From: Pantoea sp. alder81
GTDB taxonomy: Bacteria; Pseudomonadota; Gammaproteobacteria; Enterobacterales; Enterobacteriaceae
NCBI RefSeq assembly: GCF_020179835.1
Contig: NZ_JAIUDA010000010.1
Span: 62,001-126,000, forward strand
DNA: 64,000 bases
Reading direction: 5' to 3'
How positions within the stretch are numbered: position 1 is the stretch's first letter; every line of letters starts with the position of its first letter. The position numbers and the translations under genes were made by a program. Positions 1 through 7,383 of this stretch are shown piece by piece. The notes beneath the pieces were generated by a model. The model was not told the DNA's origin. It made no database searches and saw nothing but the letters and a program-made list of their open reading frames with translations.

Positions 1-597
1 CGCCGTATCAGCGCATCGGATCGTTATGTGCGCGCTGGTGAGTGGCAAGCGAAAGGCCGCTACCCGCTGACCACCAAAGTGGGCGGTAAAGTGTGCGGGA
101 TTGTCGGGCTTGGCGGCATCGGGAAAGAGCTGGCAAAACGCGCACAGGCATTTGATATGGATGTGCATTTCTTTAATCCACGATCGCGCCCGGATGTGCC
201 CTATACGCGCCACGATTCGCTGTTGTCACTGGCAAAGCAGGCTGATTTTCTGGTGCTGACCATACCGGGCGGAGCCGCCACGCATCATCTGGTGAATGCT
301 GAGGTGTTGCGTGCGCTGGGGCCGAAAGGCTTTTTAATCAACATTGCGCGTGGCAGCGTGGTGGATGAGCAGGCGTTGATTGCGGCGCTCCAAGCCGGTG
401 AGATTGCAGGTGCCGGTTTGGATGTGTTCGAGCATGAACCGGCGGTGCCTGCCGAATTGCTGAAGCGTGATGATGTGGTGATCACCCCGCATCTTGCCAG
501 CAGCACCCATGAAACCATGGCGGCGATGGCGGATTTGGTGTTTGAAAACCTGCTGGCGTTTTCGCAGGGTGAAGCGGTGTTAACGCGGGTGGTGTAG
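1..597 (+). CDS. D-isomer-specific 2-hydroxyacid dehydrogenase, 5' partial
   Basis: The reading frame is open from the first base of the window, so the N-terminus lies outside. The visible part holds the NAD(P)-binding Rossmann motif GIVGLGGIGKELAKRAQAF and the three catalytic residues of the family: Arg in NIARGSVVDE, Glu in GLDVFEHEP and His in ITPHLASST. Members reduce or oxidise 2-keto/2-hydroxy acids in the cytoplasm; the substrate cannot be told from this fragment. A second, distinct member of the same family lies at 48520-49479. Family assignment is firm, substrate unknown. Confidence 0.9.
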   Translation, partial: RRISASDRYVRAGEWQAKGRYPLTTKVGGKVCGIVGLGGIGKELAKRAQAFDMDVHFFNPRSRPDVPYTRHDSLLSLAKQADFLVLTIPGGAATHHLVNAEVLRALGPKGFLINIARGSVVDEQALIAALQAGEIAGAGLDVFEHEPAVPAELLKRDDVVITPHLASSTHETMAAMADLVFENLLAFSQGEAVLTRVV

Positions 598-680
598 CTT
601 CTTTACGGGCAATCGTAGCGGCTGCTTAATGCTAAGACGCTCACAGTTCTCATGATGTTTTCCTTAATTTCAAAATAATT

Positions 681-713
681 TTGTAATCCAGCTGGAACAT
701 TCTTTATAATGTT
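681..713 (+). promoter_or_regulatory. Candidate higBA promoter with overlapping operator palindrome
   Basis: TTGTAA (681-686) and TATAAT (705-710) are spaced by 18 bases, a good sigma-70 promoter. A perfect inverted repeat AACATT-N6-AATGTT (696-701/708-713) overlaps the -10 box. Antitoxins of the HigA type repress their own promoter by binding such palindromes, so this is the likely HigA operator. Promoter match is seen directly; HigA binding is inferred. Confidence 0.6.
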
Positions 714-754
714 AAATATTGCACTTGGTTGCTGTGCGTTTTGGAAGTAACTTG

Positions 755-779
755 CCTGCCTGATTTATTTTCAGGCAGG
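755..779 (+). promoter_or_regulatory. Hairpin covering the higB ribosome binding site
   Basis: Perfect 9-bp inverted repeat CCTGCCTGA (755-763) / TCAGGCAGG (771-779) with a 7-base loop. The only purine-rich Shine-Dalgarno of higB (AGGG, 777-780) lies in the 3' arm, 6 bases before the ATG at 787. Folding should lower toxin translation. Confidence 0.55.
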
Positions 780-786
780 GAAGCAG

Positions 787-1095
787 ATGAAGGGTGCAAT
801 TAGACATTTTCGGGATGATTGGCTTGAGCAGTTTTTTATTTATGCCTTACCGCACAGGTGTCTCCCCAAAACCATTGAATCCGCGCTCGCGCGTAAACTC
901 GATATCATCAATGCCGCTAAAACGCATCATGATCTGCGATCGCCGCCTGGAAATTGTTTTGAAGCCCTGAAGCCCCCTTTGCTGGGTTATTACTCCATCC
1001 GCGTTAATGAGCAATATCGACTCATATTTCGCTGGATGAATGGCGAGGCTAGCGATCTTTATCTCGATCCGCACCGTTACAAAAATCACCGATAA
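787..1095 (+). CDS. higB: HigB-like toxin (RelE/ParE superfamily)
   Basis: A 102-residue protein of the HigB branch of RelE-fold toxins, which are ribosome-dependent mRNA endonucleases. The family signature is clear: DLRSPPGN near residue 50, then GYYSIRVNEQYRLIFRW and a C-terminal DPHRYK, including the basic and His residues used in mRNA cleavage by relatives. It lies directly before its antitoxin gene (42 bases apart) in the toxin-first order typical of higBA. The ATG at 787 has a weak ribosome site that sits inside a hairpin. Expression is probably held down by the antitoxin at the upstream palindromic promoter. Confidence 0.88.
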   Translation: MKGAIRHFRDDWLEQFFIYALPHRCLPKTIESALARKLDIINAAKTHHDLRSPPGNCFEALKPPLLGYYSIRVNEQYRLIFRWMNGEASDLYLDPHRYKNHR

Positions 1096-1137
1096 CCACT
1101 GCACGTGGACGAAAATTACCAGCAAAGAGAACCAAAA

Positions 1138-1470
1138 ATGAATCAGGCAAAACGTAAACCCACCAGTGTTGGTGATGTGCTGCAATACGAGTTCCTCGAA
1201 CCCCTTCACCTCAAAGTGAATGACCTGGCTGAAATGCTGAATGTGCACAGAAACACCGCCAGCGCGATGGTCAATAACAATCGCAAACTGACGACCGAGA
1301 TGGCATACCGTTTAGCGGCCGTTTTTGATACTTCCGTTGATTTTTGGCTCAACCTGCAGCGTTATCAGGACCAATGGGAGGTTGAAAACGATGCCCGCAT
1401 GCAAGAAGAATTAAGTCGTGTCACGCCTTTGAGCACTTTTATGGCACAGCGCGGTATTCAGGTTGCCTAA
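1138..1470 (+). CDS. higA: HigA-like antitoxin, XRE-type HTH
   Basis: A 110-residue helix-turn-helix protein of the HigA/VapA antitoxin family. The HTH runs over residues 20-60 (VNDLAEMLNVHRNTASAMVN then the LTTEMAYRLA helix) and is followed by the family hallmark SVDFWLNLQRYQDQWE. The start at ATG 1138 is chosen because AAAGAGA lies 7-10 bases upstream and the N-terminus MNQAKRKPTSVGDVLQ aligns with the family; a GTG at 1105 would only add non-conserved residues. It should bind and neutralise the HigB protein encoded just upstream and repress their joint promoter. Confidence 0.9.
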   Translation: MNQAKRKPTSVGDVLQYEFLEPLHLKVNDLAEMLNVHRNTASAMVNNNRKLTTEMAYRLAAVFDTSVDFWLNLQRYQDQWEVENDARMQEELSRVTPLSTFMAQRGIQVA

Positions 1471-1620
1471 TTAGTTCCAGCCATTATGTGATGCATCGTT
1501 CCGCTACAAATGTGCACAGATAGGCGTAGCGCTACGAATTTATTGCACTCATCCAAATCACTTCCCCCTTCACAGATCGCACAAATCACTCCTGAAGATT
1601 ATTTGCTCAGCTGCCGATAC

Positions 1621-1652
1621 CTCTCCTTACCATCCACTGATATTAAGGAGAG
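1621..1652 (+). promoter_or_regulatory. Hairpin covering the HD-GYP gene ribosome binding site
   Basis: Perfect 9-bp inverted repeat CTCTCCTTA (1621-1629) / TAAGGAGAG (1644-1652), loop of 14 bases. The strong Shine-Dalgarno AAGGAG (1645-1650) is wholly within the 3' arm, 7 bases before the GTG start at 1658. Confidence 0.6.
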
Positions 1653-1657
1653 ATATC

Positions 1658-2821
1658 GTGATAAAGCTGATTACCGTTGACGAACTGCGTCAGGGAATGT
1701 TCATCCACAAACTGGAGGTTTGGTGGCTCAAGGACAAACGCATTCGCAACCAAATGCTGATCACTGATAAACGCCAGATCTCCATGATCCGCAACGAAGG
1801 GATCCAGCAGATCTGGATCGACATTGATAAGTCGGTGCAGGCACCTGCCAAACCTGCGCCGAAAAAAGCCATTCCGCAAACGTCGTTTTTCAAAGAGCTG
1901 GATCAGGCGCAAACCATCTTCAATCAGGGCAAGCCGCAGGTGCTGGCGATGTTCAACGAAGCCCGTATGGGGCAGGGGCTGGACCTCGACTATACAATGG
2001 ACCTGGTGGACGAAATTGCCGGGTCGATTACCCGTGAACCCACTGCACTGCTTAGCGTGGCGCGGCTGAAAAATCACGACGATTACACCTATTTGCACTC
2101 GATGGCGGTGTGCGGCTTGATGATCTCGCTAGGCAAAAAAATGGGGCTCGATGAGCACCAGCAGCGGCGCGTGGGCATGGGCGGTTTGCTGCATGATGTG
2201 GGGAAATCGGCGGTGCCGCTGGAAATCCTCAACAAACCCGGCAAGCTCACCGACGAGGAGTTCACCATCATGCGCGAGCACCCGATTGTTGGTGCGCAGA
2301 TGTTGATGGAGGCCGATGCAGGAGAAGACCTGCTGGATATTGCACTGCATCACCACGAAAAAGTCGACGGCAGCGGTTATCCCCACAAGTTAAAAGGGGA
2401 GGAAATCTCATTGTTTGCGCGCATGGCCGCGGTGTGCGATGTCTATGATGCCGTGACCTCTACTCGCCCCTATCGCAAAGGCTGGACGCCCGCCGAAGCC
2501 ATGCACAACATGCTGAGCTGGCGCGGTCACTTCGACAACACGCTGTTGCACGCCTTCGTGCGCACCATCGGCATTTATCCGGTGGGATCGCTGGTAAGAC
2601 TGGCATCCGGGCGCGTGGCGCTGGTGGTGCAGGCCGGTGAAAAATCATTACTGAAACCCAAAGTGCATGTGTTTTGGTCGCTACACGCCCAGCGTGAACT
2701 GAAGCCGGAAGAGCTGGATCTGGGTGATTCATTCTGCACTGACAGCATTACCGGTGCCGAGGACAGTGGCCTGTGGCAGAACGTCGACCTTAATCGCATC
2801 TGGGCACTGGAAACCGCCTAA
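1658..2821 (+). CDS. HD-GYP domain c-di-GMP phosphodiesterase with N-terminal DUF3391
   Basis: A 387-residue cytoplasmic protein. Residues 1-130 match the DUF3391 domain that often precedes HD-GYP (TVDELRQGMFIHKLE at the start). The HD-GYP domain spans about 130-320 with intact metal ligands: H147 region (YLHSMAV), HD at 179-180 (GLLHDVGK), HHHE at 231-234 and the GYP tripeptide in DGSGYP at 240-242. Proteins of this type hydrolyse cyclic di-GMP to GMP and so control motility and biofilm. GTG 1658 is the start, behind AAGGAG. It is apparently a single gene. A GGDEF cyclase (43.8 kb) and an EAL phosphodiesterase (49.5 kb) lie in the same window. Confidence 0.92.
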   Translation: MIKLITVDELRQGMFIHKLEVWWLKDKRIRNQMLITDKRQISMIRNEGIQQIWIDIDKSVQAPAKPAPKKAIPQTSFFKELDQAQTIFNQGKPQVLAMFNEARMGQGLDLDYTMDLVDEIAGSITREPTALLSVARLKNHDDYTYLHSMAVCGLMISLGKKMGLDEHQQRRVGMGGLLHDVGKSAVPLEILNKPGKLTDEEFTIMREHPIVGAQMLMEADAGEDLLDIALHHHEKVDGSGYPHKLKGEEISLFARMAAVCDVYDAVTSTRPYRKGWTPAEAMHNMLSWRGHFDNTLLHAFVRTIGIYPVGSLVRLASGRVALVVQAGEKSLLKPKVHVFWSLHAQRELKPEELDLGDSFCTDSITGAEDSGLWQNVDLNRIWALETA

Positions 2822-2833
2822 TTCGACAGCATT

Positions 2834-2883
2834 TTTATACTTTCTTTACGCCGGATTCCCGCCTTTTTACCCCTTCTTTATAC
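2834..2883 (+). promoter_or_regulatory. kdp promoter region with KdpE-like box
   Basis: TTTATACTTTCTTTACGCC (2834-2852) closely resembles the KdpE binding site upstream of E. coli kdpF (recalled as a TTTATAC followed by a T-rich run and TTTACAC). A second TTTATAC (2877-2883) could be the -10 element. This indicates that KdpE control is retained, although no kdpE gene follows kdpD. Confidence 0.55.
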
Positions 2884-2929
2884 CGCGCCGCGCATGCTTG
2901 CAGCACTACCAAATCCTCTGGAGGTTGCT

Positions 2930-3019
2930 GTGAGCGTGGGCGTGATTGCCGGCATCGTGCTGGTCTTTATACTGTTGGGCTACCTGATTTATGCCCTGCT
3001 TAATGCGGAGGCATTCTGA
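2930..3019 (+). CDS. kdpF: KdpF, small stabilising subunit of the Kdp K+ ATPase
   Basis: A 29-residue single-pass membrane peptide starting at GTG 2930 behind CTGGAGG. The sequence is one hydrophobic helix (VGVIAGIVLVFILLGYLIYA) with a short tail, as in E. coli KdpF (29 residues). Its stop overlaps the kdpA start in TGATG (3017-3021), implying translational coupling. KdpF stabilises the KdpABC complex. Confidence 0.92.
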   Translation: MSVGVIAGIVLVFILLGYLIYALLNAEAF

Positions 3020-4698
3020 TGGCTGCGAATGCGTTTTTACTGATTGCGGGTTATCTGCTGGTGTTGATGGTGCTGGCACAACCGCTGGGGCGTTTTCTTG
3101 CGGTGCTGGTGGCCGACAAACCACTGCTGCCGCGCACGGAGCGGGTGCTGTGGCGGCTGGCCGGTGCTGATGGCGAGGCAATGCGCTGGCCGCACTACTT
3201 GCTGGCGATTCTGCTGTTCAACGCGCTCGGTTTTATCTTGCTGCTGTCGATTTTAATGCTGCAGGGATCGCTGCCGCTCAACCCACAACACTTGCCAAAT
3301 CTGAGCTGGGATCTGGCGCTCAACACTGCCGTCAGCTTTGTTACCAACACCAACTGGCAGGCGTATGCGGGCGAAAGCACGGTGAGCTATTTCAGCCAGA
3401 TGGCCGGTCTCACGGTGCAGAACTTCCTGTCGGCGGCGACCGGTATTGCGGTGGCCTTTGCGCTGATCCGCGGTTTTGCCAATCGCTCGCTGGCGACGCT
3501 CGGCAACGCCTGGCGCGACCTGACGCGCATCACGGTGTATGTCCTGTTACCAATCAGCCTGCTGATCGCGCTGTTCTTTGTTTATCAGGGCAGCATCCAG
3601 ACCTTTGAGCCTTATCACGCACTCACCACGCTGGAGGGGGCGCGACAGACGCTGCCGCTCGGTCCGGTGGCTTCGCAGGAAGCGATAAAAATGCTCGGCA
3701 CCAACGGTGGGGGCTTCTTTAACGTTAACTCCGCCCACCCGTTTGAGAACCCGACTGCGCTGACCAACTTTGTGCAGATGCTGAGTATCTTCCTGATCCC
3801 GGCCGCGCTGTGCTTCACCTTTGGTCAGCATCTGGGCGACCGTCGTCAGGGCCACATGCTGCTGTGGGCGATGACCATCATGTTTGTGCTGGCGGTCGTC
3901 ACCGTCATGTGGGCAGAACTGCGCGGTAATCCGCACTTCCTGACGCTCGGTGCAGACAGCGCCATCAATATGGAAGGCAAAGAGACGCGCTTTGGCATTC
4001 TCAACTCCAGCCTGTTTGCTGTGATCACCACGGCGGCCTCCTGCGGTGCAGTGAATGCCATGCATGACTCCTTTACTGCACTGGGCGGCATGGTGCCGAT
4101 GTGGCTGATGCAGCTGGGTGAAGTGGTGTTCGGCGGCGTCGGTGCTGGGTTGTACGGCATGCTGCTGTTCGTGCTGCTCGGGGTGTTTATCGCTGGCCTG
4201 ATGATTGGTCGCACACCAGAGTACATGGGTAAAAAAATCGACGTGTGGGAGATGAAAATGACCGCACTGGCGATTCTGGTGACGCCCACCCTGGTGTTGC
4301 TGGGCACCGCGCTGGCGATGATGACCGATGCAGGGCGCGCCGGTATGGCGAATCCTGGCATCCACGGCTTTAGCGAAGTGCTGTATGCCGTCTCGTCGGC
4401 AGCCAATAACAACGGCAGTGCTTTTGCCGGTTTGAGCGCCAACACCCCGTTCTGGAACCTGTTGCTGGCCTTCTGCATGTTGGTGGGACGCTTCGGCATC
4501 ATCATTCCGGTGATGGCGATTGCCGGTTCGCTGGCGGCGAAGAAGATCCAGCCGGTGGGCAACGGTACGTTACCGACCCACGGTCCACTGTTTATCGCGC
4601 TGCTGATTGGCACTGTATTGCTGGTGGGGGCACTGACCTTTATCCCCGCGCTGGCACTCGGCCCGGTGGCGGAACATCTGCAATTAATTCAGGGATAA
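3019..4698 (+). CDS. kdpA: Potassium-transporting ATPase subunit A
   Basis: A 559-residue polytopic inner-membrane protein (E. coli 557). It is the K+-selective channel-like subunit of the KdpFABC pump. The P-loop motif GTNGGGFFNVNSAHPFENP begins at residue 227 and matches the selectivity filter region; further filter-like loops follow (SSLFAVITTAASCGAVN, SSAANNNGSAFAG). ATG overlaps the kdpF stop. Complete and unremarkable. Confidence 0.97.
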   Translation: MAANAFLLIAGYLLVLMVLAQPLGRFLAVLVADKPLLPRTERVLWRLAGADGEAMRWPHYLLAILLFNALGFILLLSILMLQGSLPLNPQHLPNLSWDLALNTAVSFVTNTNWQAYAGESTVSYFSQMAGLTVQNFLSAATGIAVAFALIRGFANRSLATLGNAWRDLTRITVYVLLPISLLIALFFVYQGSIQTFEPYHALTTLEGARQTLPLGPVASQEAIKMLGTNGGGFFNVNSAHPFENPTALTNFVQMLSIFLIPAALCFTFGQHLGDRRQGHMLLWAMTIMFVLAVVTVMWAELRGNPHFLTLGADSAINMEGKETRFGILNSSLFAVITTAASCGAVNAMHDSFTALGGMVPMWLMQLGEVVFGGVGAGLYGMLLFVLLGVFIAGLMIGRTPEYMGKKIDVWEMKMTALAILVTPTLVLLGTALAMMTDAGRAGMANPGIHGFSEVLYAVSSAANNNGSAFAGLSANTPFWNLLLAFCMLVGRFGIIIPVMAIAGSLAAKKIQPVGNGTLPTHGPLFIALLIGTVLLVGALTFIPALALGPVAEHLQLIQG

Positions 4699-4705
4699 CG
4701 GAATC

Positions 4706-6754
4706 ATGAGTCGTCAACAACTGGCGCTGTTTGATGCAGCGCTGACGAAAACCGCCGTGCTGGATGCAGTGAAGAAACTCGATCCGCGCGTGCAGTTTCG
4801 CAACCCGGTGATGTTCCTGGTGTGGCTGGGTAGCGTGCTGACCTCGCTGCTGGCCATCGGTATGCTCACCGGTCATCTGAGCGGCAACGCCGGATTTACG
4901 GCGGGTGTCGCGATCTGGCTGTGGTTCACGGTGTTGTTTGCCAACTTCGCTGAAGCGCTGGCGGAAGGACGCAGCAAGGCGCAGGCCAACAGCCTAAAAG
5001 GCATCAGCAAAACCAGCGATGCGAAAAAGCTGGCTGAACCGCGCTACGGCGCGCAGTGGAAACCGGTAGCGGCGGACACCTTGCGTAAAGGCGACGTGGT
5101 GCTGGTGGAAGCGGGTGACATCATCCCCTGTGACGGCGAAGTGCTGGAAGGCGGCGCTTCAGTGGATGAGAGTGCGATTACCGGCGAATCGGCTCCGGTG
5201 ATCCGCGAGTCCGGCGGCGATTTTTCGTCGGTGACGGGCGGTACGCGCATTCTCTCTGACTGGCTGGTGATCCAGTGCAGCGTCAATCCGGGCGAAACCT
5301 TCCTCGATCGCATGATCGCCATGGTCGAGGGCGCTAAACGTCGCAAAACGCCGAACGAAATCGCGCTGACCATTCTGCTGGTGTCGCTGACTATCGTGTT
5401 CCTGCTGGCGACGGCAACCCTGTGGCCGTTCTCTGCTTACGGCGGGACGCCAGTGAGCGTGACGGTGCTGGTGGCGCTGCTGGTATGTCTGATTCCGACC
5501 ACCATCGGCGGCTTGTTGTCGGCGATTGGCGTGGCGGGGATGAGCCGCATGCTCGGGGCGAACGTCATCGCCACTAGCGGTCGTGCGGTGGAAGCGGCGG
5601 GTGATGTTGATGTGCTGATGCTGGATAAGACCGGCACCATCACGCTGGGTAACCGTCAGGCGACGCAGTTTATGCCTGCGCCTGGCGTCACCGAGCAGCA
5701 GTTGGCGGATGCGGCACAGCTGGCCTCGCTGGCGGATGAAACCCCGGAAGGGCGCAGCATCGTGGTGCTGGCAAAGCAGAAATTTAACCTGCGCGAACGC
5801 GATCTCAGCAGCATGGGCGCGAGTTTTATTCCGTTCTCGGCGCAAACGCGCATGAGCGGCGTCAACGTGCAGGATCGTCTGATTCGTAAAGGGGCAGTTG
5901 ACGCGGTTCGCCGCCATATCGAAGCCAACAACGGTCGTTTCCCGGCGGAAGTCAACGCCAGCGTCGAAGAAGTGGCGCGTGCCGGGGGTACGCCGCTGGT
6001 GGTGGCCGAAGGTGCACAGGTACTCGGCGTGGTGGCGCTGAAAGATATCGTCAAAGGCGGCATCAAAGAGCGTTTTGCCGAGCTGCGCAAAATGGGTATC
6101 AAGACGGTGATGATCACCGGCGACAACCCGTTGACGGCAGCCGCGATTGCCGCTGAAGCGGGCGTGGATGATTTCCTTTCGGAAGCGACACCGGAAGCCA
6201 AGCTGGCATTGATTCGTCAGTATCAGGCGGAAGGGCGATTGGTGGCAATGACCGGCGACGGCACCAACGACGCCCCTGCACTGGCGCAAGCGGATGTGGC
6301 AGTGGCGATGAACTCGGGCACGCAGGCGGCGAAAGAAGCCGGGAACATGGTCGATCTCGACTCCAACCCGACCAAACTGCTGGAAGTGGTGCACATCGGT
6401 AAACAGATGCTGATGACGCGCGGTTCGCTGACCACCTTCAGTATTGCCAACGACGTGGCGAAGTACTTTGCCATCATCCCGGCAGCGTTTGCGGCCACCT
6501 ATCCGCAGCTCAATATGCTGAACGTGATGCATCTGCACTCACCAAACTCAGCGATTCTGTCGGCGGTGATATTCAACGCGCTGGTGATTGTGTTCCTGAT
6601 CCCGCTGGCGCTGAAAGGCGTGAGCTACCGCCCGATGAGTGCCGCCGCACTGCTGCGTCGCAACCTGTGGGTTTACGGTGTCGGCGGATTAGTGGTGCCG
6701 TTTATTGGTATTAAAGCCATCGACCTGCTGCTGACGCTGTTTGGTCTGGTTTAA
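4706..6754 (+). CDS. kdpB: Potassium-transporting ATPase subunit B (P-type ATPase)
   Basis: A 682-residue P-type ATPase, the same length as E. coli KdpB. Visible motifs: TGES at 159-162 (Ser162 corresponds to the serine whose phosphorylation inhibits the E. coli pump), the phosphorylation motif DKTGT with Asp at 307, and the hinge TGDGTNDAPALAQADVAVAM. It hydrolyses ATP to drive K+ uptake with KdpA and KdpC. It starts 7 bases after kdpA, in one operon. Confidence 0.97.
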   Translation: MSRQQLALFDAALTKTAVLDAVKKLDPRVQFRNPVMFLVWLGSVLTSLLAIGMLTGHLSGNAGFTAGVAIWLWFTVLFANFAEALAEGRSKAQANSLKGISKTSDAKKLAEPRYGAQWKPVAADTLRKGDVVLVEAGDIIPCDGEVLEGGASVDESAITGESAPVIRESGGDFSSVTGGTRILSDWLVIQCSVNPGETFLDRMIAMVEGAKRRKTPNEIALTILLVSLTIVFLLATATLWPFSAYGGTPVSVTVLVALLVCLIPTTIGGLLSAIGVAGMSRMLGANVIATSGRAVEAAGDVDVLMLDKTGTITLGNRQATQFMPAPGVTEQQLADAAQLASLADETPEGRSIVVLAKQKFNLRERDLSSMGASFIPFSAQTRMSGVNVQDRLIRKGAVDAVRRHIEANNGRFPAEVNASVEEVARAGGTPLVVAEGAQVLGVVALKDIVKGGIKERFAELRKMGIKTVMITGDNPLTAAAIAAEAGVDDFLSEATPEAKLALIRQYQAEGRLVAMTGDGTNDAPALAQADVAVAMNSGTQAAKEAGNMVDLDSNPTKLLEVVHIGKQMLMTRGSLTTFSIANDVAKYFAIIPAAFAATYPQLNMLNVMHLHSPNSAILSAVIFNALVIVFLIPLALKGVSYRPMSAAALLRRNLWVYGVGGLVVPFIGIKAIDLLLTLFGLV

Positions 6755-6765
6755 GGAGAAGAGAA

Positions 6766-7338
6766 ATGAGTCAGTTACGTCCGGCTATTGTATTGTTAAT
6801 ACTGCTGACGCTGTTAACCGGCGCGGTCTATCCGCTGCTGACCACCGGTCTGGCGCAGAGGTGGTTCCCGTCGCAGGCTAATGGTTCGTTGCTTGAGCAG
6901 GATGGCGTGGAGCGCGGTTCTGATCTGATTGGCCAGGTGTTTACTCAGCCCGGCCATTTTTGGGGCCGTCCATCGGCAACCGGCGATACACCTTACAACG
7001 CATTGGCCTCCAGCGGCAGCAACCTGGCGGCGAGCAATCCGGCACTGGATAAAGCGGTGGCCGAGCGCGTGGCTGCACTGCGCACCGCCAATCCACAGGC
7101 CCCAACTGCGGTGCCAGTTGAGCTGGTCACGGCATCGGCGAGCGGGCTTGATCCGGATATTTCACCGGAAGCGGCACTGTGGCAGGCACCGCGTATCGCC
7201 GCGGCACGCAATATGGCGCTGAAAGATGTGGAAGCGCTGATTGCGCGCAATACCGAGCGTCCGCTGCTGCCGTTTATCGGCGAAGAGACCGTGAACGTGC
7301 TGCGACTGAATATGGCGCTGGATGCGCTGCAGGGATAA
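6766..7338 (+). CDS. kdpC: Potassium-transporting ATPase subunit C
   Basis: A 190-residue protein with one N-terminal membrane helix (about residues 7-27) and a periplasmic domain with the family motif GQVFTQPGHFWGRPSATGDTPYNALASSGSNLA... (begins near residue 51) and the closing NVLRLNMALDAL. It stabilises the KdpAB complex. ATG follows AAGGAGAAGAGAA, 11 bases after kdpB. Confidence 0.96.
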   Translation: MSQLRPAIVLLILLTLLTGAVYPLLTTGLAQRWFPSQANGSLLEQDGVERGSDLIGQVFTQPGHFWGRPSATGDTPYNALASSGSNLAASNPALDKAVAERVAALRTANPQAPTAVPVELVTASASGLDPDISPEAALWQAPRIAAARNMALKDVEALIARNTERPLLPFIGEETVNVLRLNMALDALQG

Positions 7339-7347
7339 TTGATCGAT

Positions 7348-7368
7348 AGCGCGATTTATCGCGCTTTT
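7348..7368 (+). terminator. Small hairpin between kdpC and kdpD
   Basis: AGCGCG-ATTTAT-CGCGCT followed by TTT (7348-7368), 10 bases after the kdpC stop and 16 before kdpD. It may act as a weak attenuator lowering kdpD expression relative to the pump genes. Confidence 0.4.
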
Positions 7369-7383
7369 CACGACGGATAACTG

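Noticed and set aside
1501..1535. CCGCTAC and GTAGCG near 1.5 kb as a further REP pair
   Set aside because: The palindromic arms are too degraded to call.
5159..6538. Long antisense frame inside kdpB
   Set aside because: Histidine- and arginine-rich translation typical of the reverse strand of GC-rich genes; kdpB is certain.
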